DNA from: Clostridia bacterium
GTDB taxonomy: Bacteria; Bacillota; Clostridia; Oscillospirales; Acutalibacteraceae
DNA length: 38,031 nt
Reading direction: 5' to 3'
Assembly: GCA_017443805.1 (NCBI GenBank)
Contig: JAFSXY010000140.1
Span: 1 to 38,031 of the forward strand
The translations under genes and the position numbers were made by a program. This document shows positions 5,947-13,661 of this stretch, piece by piece. The notes beneath the pieces were generated by a model. That model was not told the DNA's origin and made no database searches. It worked only from the letters and a program-made list of their open reading frames with translations. Position 1 is the first letter of the stretch; every line of letters begins with the position of its first letter.

Positions 5947-8331
5947 TTAATCTTCGTTTTCAGCATTCGTCGAGGTTTCCTCTGCAGACGTCGTTTCCTG
6001 CGATACAGGCGGGATCGTCGTTTCCTCCTGCTGCGGCGGCGCAGTCGTCTGGGCGCTTCCAGAACTGACGGTGAGCGTGATAACGGTCGTTGTCTGATAC
6101 TGCGTAATATTGCTGTAAACGGGAGACTGCGCAATGACAAGGTCCTTTGCCACGGTATCGCTCTCCTGCTTGACAATACGGATGTTTGCAAAACCGGCAG
6201 ACTTCAGGGCAGCCTGCGCGTCGTCCGCAGTCTTGCCGACCACGTCGGGAATGGTCTCCTTGGTGGCATAGGTAAAAGTGGAAATATCGGTAATGGATGG
6301 CGGATCGGACGTAAAGTCGATCTTGCCGCTGTAAATCAGCGTAGAGTCAATATAGATCTTGAAAGAATTATTTTTTCCGCTGCCGGTAAAGCTGACGGTA
6401 TACGCACTGCCGTCAAGGGAAACAGCCGGGATGATATCGTTGACATTATTATTTAAATAAGTTTTCAAATCGCCCTTTTCCCCGCTTCGGCCATTCGGAA
6501 GAAAAATACTGAGCGTGGCGGTCTCGGTGGCGAGCACGCCGTTGCCGACGATCAAATTTACGTAGTCTTCGCCGGAAGCAATTACATCCGCGGTCGGCGT
6601 CTGCCCGATCACATACCCCTCCAGAGCTACGGAGCTGGAATCATAAACCACACTGCCGATATTCAGTCCGGCTGCGTTGATTTTCTTCTTGGCAACCTCC
6701 AGCTCGTCTCCTACCACGTTGGGCACACGAATCAGCTCGCTGCCCTCCTCTGTCGCAGAATAATAAACATATACCTTGCTCTGATATTCCGCATACGTGT
6801 TGACGCTCGGCTCTGTGTTGATCACCAGGTCGCCTGCAGTATCCGCATCGGTTTTGGGGATCAGTTCCACAACAAATCCGGCAGCCCGCAGCAGCGTTTC
6901 CGCCTCCAGATAATTCATACCGGTCACGTCTTTGATCAAAACCATCTCGCTGTTGGTCGCGACAGTCAGCTTGATAACCGTATCCTTTGTTATTTTCTTT
7001 CCGGCAGCAGGCGTCTGATCGCAGACTTTTCCCGCCTCATAGGTCGTATTATAAACGTATTGGGGAGGATTTTCAATCGCAAGGTCCGGGTATTTTTCCA
7101 GCACCGCCTCAAAATCCATATTGATAAAGTTTGGGACTTCAACTTTATTACCCGAGAACCAGCCGAAAACGTCAATCTTTTCGAAGAAGGACGCGTTTTG
7201 TGAATCGCCCCCGTTTTTCTTCATCTGTCCGGAAAAAGCAACGCCGAGAATAATCCCCACAACAACGACAAGCGCCGCGGCAATGCCGATCAACACAGGC
7301 AGCGTTACGTTTTTAGGGGTATTTTCCTCTTCTTCGTCCTCGTTTCCTTCATCTGCGGCGTCATTCTGCCCGTCTGCAGAAGAAGCCGTTTCATTTTTTT
7401 GCAAAAGCCCGCCGCTCGCCGCACCTGCTACAGAAGACGTATCAAGATACTTTGTCGGCGTTTGATCGATAAAATAAGAATAATCAAATTTGATTTGCGG
7501 GTTTCGTTTGAATTCATCCAGATCAAACAGGAATTCTGCCGCAGACTGATACCTGTCGGCAGGATTTTTCTGCATGGCGCGCAGAATGATCTGTTCCATT
7601 CCCTCCGGCACCGCCGGATTGATGGCGCTGGGCTTGATCGCCTGATCCTGCATCTGCATGATCGCGACATAAATATCGCTCTCGGAATCAAACGGCAGCT
7701 TTCCGGTGATCATTTCATATAAAACGACGCCGACGGAATAAATATCCGCCCTGCCGTCCGTATTCTCTCCGCGCGCCTGCTCGGGGCTGATATAATGCAC
7801 GGAGCCGATGGCGGACGATTCATTCAGATTTCTTGTTTCGGCTCGACTGAAACGCGCAATACCGAAATCGGCCACTTTTATAGTGGCATTGGGCAGCAGC
7901 ATTATATTCTGCGGTTTGATATCCCGGTGCACGATCCCCTTGTCATGCGCATGCTGCAAAGCGCGCAGGATCTGCACAACAAAATGAAGCGCCTCTTTCC
8001 AATCCAGGATTTTCTGCCGCTCGATATATTCCTTGAGGGTTATTCCCTCCACGTATTCCATTACGATATACTGCAGCTTTTCTCCGAAACTGACGTCATA
8101 CACCTTCACGATATTCGGATGGGACAGCATGGCGATCGCTTTGGACTCGTTTTTAAACCTCAGACGGAACTCTTCATTTGCAAGAAATTCGTCTTTTAAT
8201 ATTTTAATGGCAACGGTCCGCGCGTCCAGACGGTCATACGCCTTATAAACAACAGACATCCCGCCGATCCCGATGATTTCCTGGATCTCATATCGCTCTC
8301 CAATGACCTGATTGAGATAATTGTCCATCAT
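5947..8331 (-). CDS. prkC: PASTA-domain Ser/Thr protein kinase (PrkC/PknB/StkP family)
   Basis: A 794-residue transmembrane kinase sensing cell wall or muropeptides. The cytoplasmic kinase domain (about 10-275) has the glycine loop GIGGMSVVYKA, Lys43, HRDIKPQN (Asp137), DFG (155-157) and the activation-segment motif GSVHYISPEQA. An acidic juxtamembrane stretch (319-340) and one TM helix (about 344-366) follow. Outside are PASTA domains at about 397-459, 464-526, 534-596 and 692-757. A non-PASTA segment of about 90 residues (600-690) sits between the third and fourth. The C-terminal tail is rich in Thr, Glu and Pro. Two adjacent ATGs follow AGGAGAGG; either may start. It lies 12 nt after its cognate phosphatase gene. 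Confidence 0.96.
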   Translation of the reverse strand: MMDNYLNQVIGERYEIQEIIGIGGMSVVYKAYDRLDARTVAIKILKDEFLANEEFRLRFKNESKAIAMLSHPNIVKVYDVSFGEKLQYIVMEYVEGITLKEYIERQKILDWKEALHFVVQILRALQHAHDKGIVHRDIKPQNIMLLPNATIKVADFGIARFSRAETRNLNESSAIGSVHYISPEQARGENTDGRADIYSVGVVLYEMITGKLPFDSESDIYVAIMQMQDQAIKPSAINPAVPEGMEQIILRAMQKNPADRYQSAAEFLFDLDEFKRNPQIKFDYSYFIDQTPTKYLDTSSVAGAASGGLLQKNETASSADGQNDAADEGNEDEEEENTPKNVTLPVLIGIAAALVVVVGIILGVAFSGQMKKNGGDSQNASFFEKIDVFGWFSGNKVEVPNFINMDFEAVLEKYPDLAIENPPQYVYNTTYEAGKVCDQTPAAGKKITKDTVIKLTVATNSEMVLIKDVTGMNYLEAETLLRAAGFVVELIPKTDADTAGDLVINTEPSVNTYAEYQSKVYVYYSATEEGSELIRVPNVVGDELEVAKKKINAAGLNIGSVVYDSSSVALEGYVIGQTPTADVIASGEDYVNLIVGNGVLATETATLSIFLPNGRSGEKGDLKTYLNNNVNDIIPAVSLDGSAYTVSFTGSGKNNSFKIYIDSTLIYSGKIDFTSDPPSITDISTFTYATKETIPDVVGKTADDAQAALKSAGFANIRIVKQESDTVAKDLVIAQSPVYSNITQYQTTTVITLTVSSGSAQTTAPPQQEETTIPPVSQETTSAEETSTNAENED

Positions 8332-8343
8332 TTTCCTCTCCTG

Positions 8344-9069
8344 TCATTCCGAAATAATCACAGCCGTGATATTGTCTCCGCCGCCGTTGGCGTTGGCTCT
8401 ATCGATCAAACGCTGCGGGGCATCCTGCACGTCGCTCTTATCCAATATCTCGCAAATTTCAGCCTCACTGACAAAGTTTGTCAGTCCGTCGCTGCACAAA
8501 AGGATTTTTTCAGTCCCCTGCAGCTGCATGTCAAAAAAGTCAATTTCAATATGTTCCTCCACGCCCAAAGCGCGCGTGATGAAATTTTTTTCCGGATGTT
8601 TGCCGGCCTGTGCCGCTGTGATCATCCCGGAATCAACAAGCTCCTGCACAACGGAATGGTCTCTTGTCACGGCATGCAGCGCGCCGTCGAACACGTATGC
8701 CCTGCTGTCTCCGGCATGTGCGATCACAAGAGTTTTTTCGATCACAACGGCAGCGACCACCGTGGTCCCCATGCCAAACAGTTCCTTGTTGGCAGCAGAT
8801 GCGTCATAAACACAGATATTAGCGGCAGTAATGGATGTCAGCAGTAAATTCTGGACGGACTGCGCGGTCATATCCGTTCGCCAGGCAGCCTTAACACGTT
8901 CATAAACCGTATTGACCGCCATTAATGACGCAACGTCGCCGGCATTGCTTCCGCCCATTCCGTCGCATACAATTGCAAAACAGGCATGTGCATCCGGACA
9001 AAATGCAACGCATGCATCCTGATTGGACTGCCGTTTCATTCCCTTGTCAGTTTGATATGCGTACTTCAC
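8344..9069 (-). CDS. prpC: PP2C-family Ser/Thr phosphatase (PrpC/Stp)
   Basis: A 241-residue metal-dependent phosphatase that counters PrkC. PP2C motifs: SNQDA (residues 15-19), VCDGMGGSNAG (34-44, metal-binding Asp36-Gly37), AHAGDSRAYVF, LLCSDGLTNFV and GGGDNITAVI. I start it at GTG 9069, which has AGAGG six bases upstream and yields VKYAYQTDKGMKRQSNQD, the usual family N terminus. The frame is open further upstream (to 9267) but that part lies inside rlmN and resembles nothing. With this start the gene overlaps the rlmN 3' end by 23 nt, implying translational coupling. It is 12 nt from prkC. Confidence 0.93.
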   Translation of the reverse strand: MKYAYQTDKGMKRQSNQDACVAFCPDAHACFAIVCDGMGGSNAGDVASLMAVNTVYERVKAAWRTDMTAQSVQNLLLTSITAANICVYDASAANKELFGMGTTVVAAVVIEKTLVIAHAGDSRAYVFDGALHAVTRDHSVVQELVDSGMITAAQAGKHPEKNFITRALGVEEHIEIDFFDMQLQGTEKILLCSDGLTNFVSEAEICEILDKSDVQDAPQRLIDRANANGGGDNITAVIISE

Positions 9070-10135
9070 TTGATACCTCTGTTTTTTTTGGATTTTCCGA
9101 TGGTTGCATCTGCTCTGCGCTCCTGCGCAATTGTCCGCATGCGGCGTTGATGTCTGCCCCGAGCTCCCTTCGTACCGTGACGGCATAGCCCTTTTCGGCA
9201 AGGATATCCGCAAATTTTTTAACGTTTTCCGGCGTGCTCCGCTTACAGCCGGTCTCTGCGACTTCATTGACAGGGATCAAATTGATATGACAAAGCATTC
9301 CTTTTAGAAGGACCGCAAGCTGACGGGCACATTCGGGAAAATCATTCTTTCCTTTCACCAGCGCATATTCAAAAGAGATCCGCCGGGAAGTTCGTTCGGT
9401 ATATGCTCTGCAGGCGTCTATCAACGCCGCAACACCCCATTTTTTGTTGACGGGCATCATGGCAGACCGAAGCGCATCGTTCGGCGCATGCAGAGAGACC
9501 GAAAGTGTGAGCTGAAGATCCTTTTCCATCAGATCGTATATTTTCGGAACGATCCCGCAGGTGGAAAGAGAAATATGCCGCATGCCGACCTGTTTTCCCT
9601 TTTCATCCGTAACCAACTGCAAAAAACGCAGTACATTGTCATAGTTATCCAGCGGCTCCCCCATCCCCATCAAAACGATATGAGAGATCCGGACGCCGAG
9701 ATCGTTTTCAGCGGCATAGAGCTGTGAAAGAATCTCCGAAGCATACAGGTTACGCACAACGCCGTTGAGCGTGGAAGCGCAGAAGGAACATCCCATCCGG
9801 CAGCCGACCTGAGAAGAAACGCAAATCGTATAACCGTATTTATATTTCATGACGACAGACTCAACGAATTCGCCGTCGTGCAGACGAAAAAGGTATTTTA
9901 CGGTACTATCATACGCTGAAATTAATTTTTTTTCAATAGCACAGGAAAATATGACAAAATTGTAATCCATTTGTTCCCGCGCCGCAAGCGGGAGGTCCGT
10001 CATTTCCGAAAAAGACCGGACGCCGGATTTATGCAGCCAGCGAAAAATCTGTGCGGAACGGTACTTCGGAAACCCCAAAGCAGAAACTTCATCCGACAGC
10101 TCTTGAAAGGTCAAAGATAAAATATCCTTTTTCAT
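9047..10135 (-). CDS. rlmN: Dual-specificity RNA methyltransferase RlmN
   Basis: A 362-residue radical-SAM enzyme that methylates C2 of A2503 in 23S rRNA (and A37 of some tRNAs). The [4Fe-4S]-binding CX3CX2C is Cys112, Cys116 and Cys119 in GCRMGCSFCAS. The C-terminal cysteine that carries the methyl/radical intermediate is Cys333 in AACGQLR. The family motifs GMGEPLDNYDNV, SLHAPND and LIPVNE are intact. The start overlaps the rsmB stop by ATGA. The last codons contain the ribosome-binding site and start of prpC. Confidence 0.97.
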   Translation of the reverse strand: MKKDILSLTFQELSDEVSALGFPKYRSAQIFRWLHKSGVRSFSEMTDLPLAAREQMDYNFVIFSCAIEKKLISAYDSTVKYLFRLHDGEFVESVVMKYKYGYTICVSSQVGCRMGCSFCASTLNGVVRNLYASEILSQLYAAENDLGVRISHIVLMGMGEPLDNYDNVLRFLQLVTDEKGKQVGMRHISLSTCGIVPKIYDLMEKDLQLTLSVSLHAPNDALRSAMMPVNKKWGVAALIDACRAYTERTSRRISFEYALVKGKNDFPECARQLAVLLKGMLCHINLIPVNEVAETGCKRSTPENVKKFADILAEKGYAVTVRRELGADINAACGQLRRSAEQMQPSENPKKTEVSSEVRISN

Positions 10136-11451
10136 TCGGAAAGGTTCCTCTCAAAACGTGCGATAAAAAACCCGTCGCCGCCGTCTTCTGACGGCAGGAT
10201 CGTAATATAGCGTCCCGTGCTTCTTTCACGGTATACCGCGTCGTCCGAAACGGAAAACGAGGGATTTGACGCCAGAAAACGATCGCAAACGGCATCGTTT
10301 TCAGCCGGGTTGAGCGTACAGGTCGAGTAAACGACCGTTCCGCCCGGCCGGACGGTTTCGGCGCATGCGGATAATATCGTATACTGCAAATCCGGCAGCG
10401 TAGAATAATCTGCCAAAGGTCTGTATTTGAGTTCCGGCTTTCTTCCGATCACACCGAGCCCGGAACAGGGAACGTCACAAAGCGCCCGATCAACGTCCGA
10501 ATATTTCTCCCGCAGATGCAAAGCGTTCATACATACCGTTTCGGCGATATCAATGCCCAAACGTTTTGCGCCGTCTTCAATCAGCCTGGTTTTGTGCCGG
10601 TACTGATCACAGGCAATCAACCGTCCGGTATTTCGCATAGATTGCGCCAGTGTAAATGTTTTTCCACCCGGCGCGGCACAGCAATCAAGCACGGTCTCTC
10701 CCGGTTGCGCGCCGACGATGGCGGCGCAGAGCTGAGACGACATATCCTGTACGTAAAACGCACCGTTCTGAAAAGCTGCGGAAGCGGCAAGGTCTCCGGG
10801 AGCGAAAATCCGCAGACAATCGGGGACAGCGGTTTTGCAGACCGGGATCCCCTCCGCTTCAAGCGTCCCGATCAATGCGTCCGCATTCGTTTTCAGGGTA
10901 TTCACCCGGATAAACACAGGCCTTGCGCCGACCGACACAGACAAAATCTGCTCCGCGGCAGACTGTCCGTAGCAGCTGATCCAGTGCGACACAAGCGTTT
11001 CCGGCGCAGAATAGGCAACCGATAAAAAATGTACGGGATCCTCGCGCGACGGCAGAGACAACCCTGAAGCGGCAACCTTACGCAACACGGCGTTGACCAT
11101 ACCGGCCGCGTAAGCACAGCCGTTATTTTTTGCAAGCATAACGCTTTCGTTGACCGCTGCGTTTGAAGGGATTTTTTCCGCAAACAAAAGCTGGTAAACA
11201 CCGAGCCGCATAATACAGAGCAGCGCGGGTGAAAGCTGACGAAGCGGACGCGTCAGATACTGTGCCAGCACGTGATCCAGCGTGATCTTTTTTTCAATGA
11301 CCCCGTAAACAAGCAAAGTCACCAAAGCCCGATCACGATCAGAAGCGTCGCTGTTCTGCAGCGTCTGCCGCAGAGACAGTGTGGAATACGCGCCGTTTTT
11401 CTCCGTTTTGATTAAAATTTCAAGTGCGGTCTGTCTTGCATTTTTCATCAT
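10132..11451 (-). CDS. rsmB: 16S rRNA (cytosine(967)-C(5))-methyltransferase RsmB
   Basis: A 439-residue protein with an N-terminal NusB-like RNA-binding domain (about 1-140) and a C-terminal Rossmann SAM methyltransferase domain. Visible motifs are the SAM loop CCAAPGGKT, DVPCSGLGV (cysteine that releases product) and YSTCTLNPAEND (catalytic cysteine). I start at the ATG-ATG pair at 11451/11448 (MMKNARQTALEIL), one base after the preceding stop. The open frame to 11484 adds residues overlapping the metallopeptidase end and is unlikely to be used. Overlaps rlmN by 4 nt. Confidence 0.94.
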   Translation of the reverse strand: MMKNARQTALEILIKTEKNGAYSTLSLRQTLQNSDASDRDRALVTLLVYGVIEKKITLDHVLAQYLTRPLRQLSPALLCIMRLGVYQLLFAEKIPSNAAVNESVMLAKNNGCAYAAGMVNAVLRKVAASGLSLPSREDPVHFLSVAYSAPETLVSHWISCYGQSAAEQILSVSVGARPVFIRVNTLKTNADALIGTLEAEGIPVCKTAVPDCLRIFAPGDLAASAAFQNGAFYVQDMSSQLCAAIVGAQPGETVLDCCAAPGGKTFTLAQSMRNTGRLIACDQYRHKTRLIEDGAKRLGIDIAETVCMNALHLREKYSDVDRALCDVPCSGLGVIGRKPELKYRPLADYSTLPDLQYTILSACAETVRPGGTVVYSTCTLNPAENDAVCDRFLASNPSFSVSDDAVYRERSTGRYITILPSEDGGDGFFIARFERNLSE

Positions 11452-11452
11452 T

Positions 11453-12190
11453 TTAACGGCGCCGCCTGCCGGAAAACATAGCAAGCAGTCGGATCAGGTT
11501 CGCAAGCGAGACAGCTAATGCCGCCACATAGGTCATGGCTGCGCAGGTCAAAACTTTTTTTGCGCCGTTATACTCTTCCTCATTGCGTAAAAGCGCCGTT
11601 TCCCGAATTACATTCAGCGCACGCCGGCTTGCGTTCAGCTCCACGGGAAGCGTGGCAAGCTGGAAAACCATAATGAAAGAGTATAAAAGCAAACCGGTCA
11701 GCACAAGAGGCTCAAAGTTAAAAAACATCCCGATCAGCGCAAACGGAATACCTGCATAGGAACCGATTTTCGTTACCGGCAATACGGCATTTCGGATACG
11801 AATAGGCAAATAATTCTCCGCGTACTGCGCCGCATGTCCCGCTTCATGGCAGGCAATACCGATCGCTGCAATGGAAGTGGATCCGAACACGCCCTCTGAA
11901 AGACGGATCACGTTTGTCCTTGGATCAAAATGATCCGAAAGGCGGCCGGATGTTTTCTCGATCCGAACATCTGTAATGCCGTAAAAATGCAGTACCGCCT
12001 GCGCGGCCTGTGCGCCGGAATATCCGCTTTTGCTGTAAACGGCAGACAGCGAGGAATAGGCCCGTTTGACCGCGATCTGCGCCGCAAGCGACAAAATGAA
12101 CGCGGGCAGGACAAGCACAAAATACCAATACATACCGCCGTATGAATAAGAACCGTAATACGACGAAGTCATATACAACAAGGATAACAT
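11453..12190 (-). CDS. Membrane zinc metallopeptidase, YugP-like (Zn_peptidase_2)
   Basis: A 245-residue predicted membrane protease. The HEXXH zinc motif is CHEAGHAAQY (His115, Glu116, His119), flanked by the family's DHFDPRTNVIRLSE upstream and PIRIRNAVLPV downstream. A hydrophobic segment lies at about 22-38, with two more around 150-185 and one near the C terminus before a poly-Arg end. The substrate in this family is unknown. It sits between fmt and rsmB, 15 nt after fmt; this insertion relative to the Bacillus order is, to my knowledge, also common in other Clostridia. The start ATG has AAGGG at 9 nt. Confidence 0.9.
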   Translation of the reverse strand: MLSLLYMTSSYYGSYSYGGMYWYFVLVLPAFILSLAAQIAVKRAYSSLSAVYSKSGYSGAQAAQAVLHFYGITDVRIEKTSGRLSDHFDPRTNVIRLSEGVFGSTSIAAIGIACHEAGHAAQYAENYLPIRIRNAVLPVTKIGSYAGIPFALIGMFFNFEPLVLTGLLLYSFIMVFQLATLPVELNASRRALNVIRETALLRNEEEYNGAKKVLTCAAMTYVAALAVSLANLIRLLAMFSGRRRR

Positions 12191-12205
12191 TCTCTTTTCC
12201 CTTCT

Positions 12206-13138
12206 TTACTGCAGCCGCTCGTTTTCCACACGGTGACCGCGGAGGAAATCAGCGGCAGACATCCGTTTTGCGCCCTCCAACTGCAAAGAACAAATCTCGT
12301 AAACACTCCGGCCCCCGCAAACAACATACAGACGGCCGTATTCTGAAAACAAGCTTCCCGGGACAGCCGAACTCTGTTTTTCCGAAAGAAGGCCTGCAAA
12401 AATCTTAATGCCTTTCCCTTGAAAATTACTTTTTGCAACCGGCCAGGGATTAAAGCCCCTGATAAGATCGTGGATCTCATTTGCGGGCCGGTCCCAACAG
12501 ATCAGCGCCTGCTCCTTGGAAAGAACCGTCACATATGTCGCCTGCGTCTCGTCTTGTTTTACGGGCGTCACAGTCCCCGCAGCCAACGCTTTCAACGTTT
12601 TGAATAAAAGTGCCGGACATAGACCTGCAAGCCGGTCGAACAGCTCGCCTGCAGTCTCGTTCTCGCCGATTTGTGTTTCAGCTGTAAACAAAATGTCACC
12701 GGTATCCAGTCCGGCGTCCATCAACATGGAGGTCACGCCGGTCGTTCGGTCGCCGTTGATCACACTCCACTGGATCGGCGCAGCGCCGCGGTATTTCGGC
12801 AGTAACGAGCCATGTAAATTCACACAACCGTACTTCGGGATATCCAGAATATTTTGCGGCAATATTTTACCGTATGCCGAAACCACAATAAAATCAGGCG
12901 AACAGGCGGCGATCGTGTCATATGCCTCCTGTGTTTTCAACGTTTTCGGCTGATAGATCGGCGCACCATATTGCAAAGCAAGCTCCTTTACAGGCGGCGC
13001 TGTCATCACCTGATGTCTGCCCTGCGGCTTATCCGTCTGGGAAACAACAAGCTTTACATCATATTCTGCGCTGTCCAACAATGCCTGCAAAGCGGGGACC
13101 GCAAAGTCCGGCGTCCCCATAAAAACAACTTTTTTCAA
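12206..13138 (-). CDS. fmt: Methionyl-tRNA formyltransferase
   Basis: A 310-residue enzyme that formylates initiator Met-tRNA using 10-formyl-THF. Motifs: VVFMGTPDFAVPAL at the N terminus, NLHGSLLPKYRGAAPIQW with the catalytic Asn-His region, and GVTSMLMDAGLDTGDI. A C-terminal OB-like domain follows from about 205. The best start is TTG at 13138 with AAGGG 9 nt upstream; there is no suitable ATG before the conserved N terminus. It pairs functionally with def, 42 nt upstream, which removes the formyl group again. Confidence 0.95.
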   Translation of the reverse strand: MKKVVFMGTPDFAVPALQALLDSAEYDVKLVVSQTDKPQGRHQVMTAPPVKELALQYGAPIYQPKTLKTQEAYDTIAACSPDFIVVSAYGKILPQNILDIPKYGCVNLHGSLLPKYRGAAPIQWSVINGDRTTGVTSMLMDAGLDTGDILFTAETQIGENETAGELFDRLAGLCPALLFKTLKALAAGTVTPVKQDETQATYVTVLSKEQALICWDRPANEIHDLIRGFNPWPVAKSNFQGKGIKIFAGLLSEKQSSAVPGSLFSEYGRLYVVCGGRSVYEICSLQLEGAKRMSAADFLRGHRVENERLQ

Positions 13139-13180
13139 AATTAAAAACCCTTTTTTATATTTTATACAAAAACGAAACGG

Positions 13181-13648
13181 TCAATCCTCTGTAAAGAATA
13201 CCTTTTCACCCGGCACAAGACGATCGGTATACAGTTTTCCGTCCAAATGGTCGATCTCATGACAAAAACATCTGGCTAAAAGATCCGTCCCCTTATATAA
13301 ACACCAGTTTCCGTTTCGGTTTTGCGCGCGCACCTTGACGGATTTCGGCCGAACGGTTTTACCTGCTCTGTGCGGAAGAGAAAGACACGCTTCGTTTTCA
13401 CATTGCTCACCCTCGCGTTCGATGATCTCGGGGTTGATCAACTCCATTGAATTGCCTTCGTACTCCACGACGACTACACGACGGAGAACGCCGATCTGCA
13501 CGGCCGCAAGACCGATTCCATCCTTTTGTTTGAGCGTATCATGCATATCGTCCAGCAACTGAAAAAGTCTGTCGTCAAAAACTTCAACCTTACGGCTGAC
13601 TTTACGAAGGATCGGATCCTCATCCACTCTGATTTTTCTGATAGCCAT
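13181..13648 (-). CDS. def: Peptide deformylase
   Basis: A 155-residue Fe/Zn hydrolase removing N-formyl from nascent proteins. The three signature motifs are GIGLAAVQ (44-51), EACLS (86-90, metal ligand Cys88) and HEIDH (130-134, ligands His130 and His134, catalytic Glu131). The second motif is usually EGCLS; Ala replaces Gly here. The start MAIRKIRVDEDPILRK has GAGG at a good distance. The open frame upstream of 13648 is the end of priA in another frame and was excluded. It lies 13 nt after priA. Confidence 0.95.
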   Translation of the reverse strand: MAIRKIRVDEDPILRKVSRKVEVFDDRLFQLLDDMHDTLKQKDGIGLAAVQIGVLRRVVVVEYEGNSMELINPEIIEREGEQCENEACLSLPHRAGKTVRPKSVKVRAQNRNGNWCLYKGTDLLARCFCHEIDHLDGKLYTDRLVPGEKVFFTED

Positions 13649-13661
13649 ATTCTTCCTTTCC

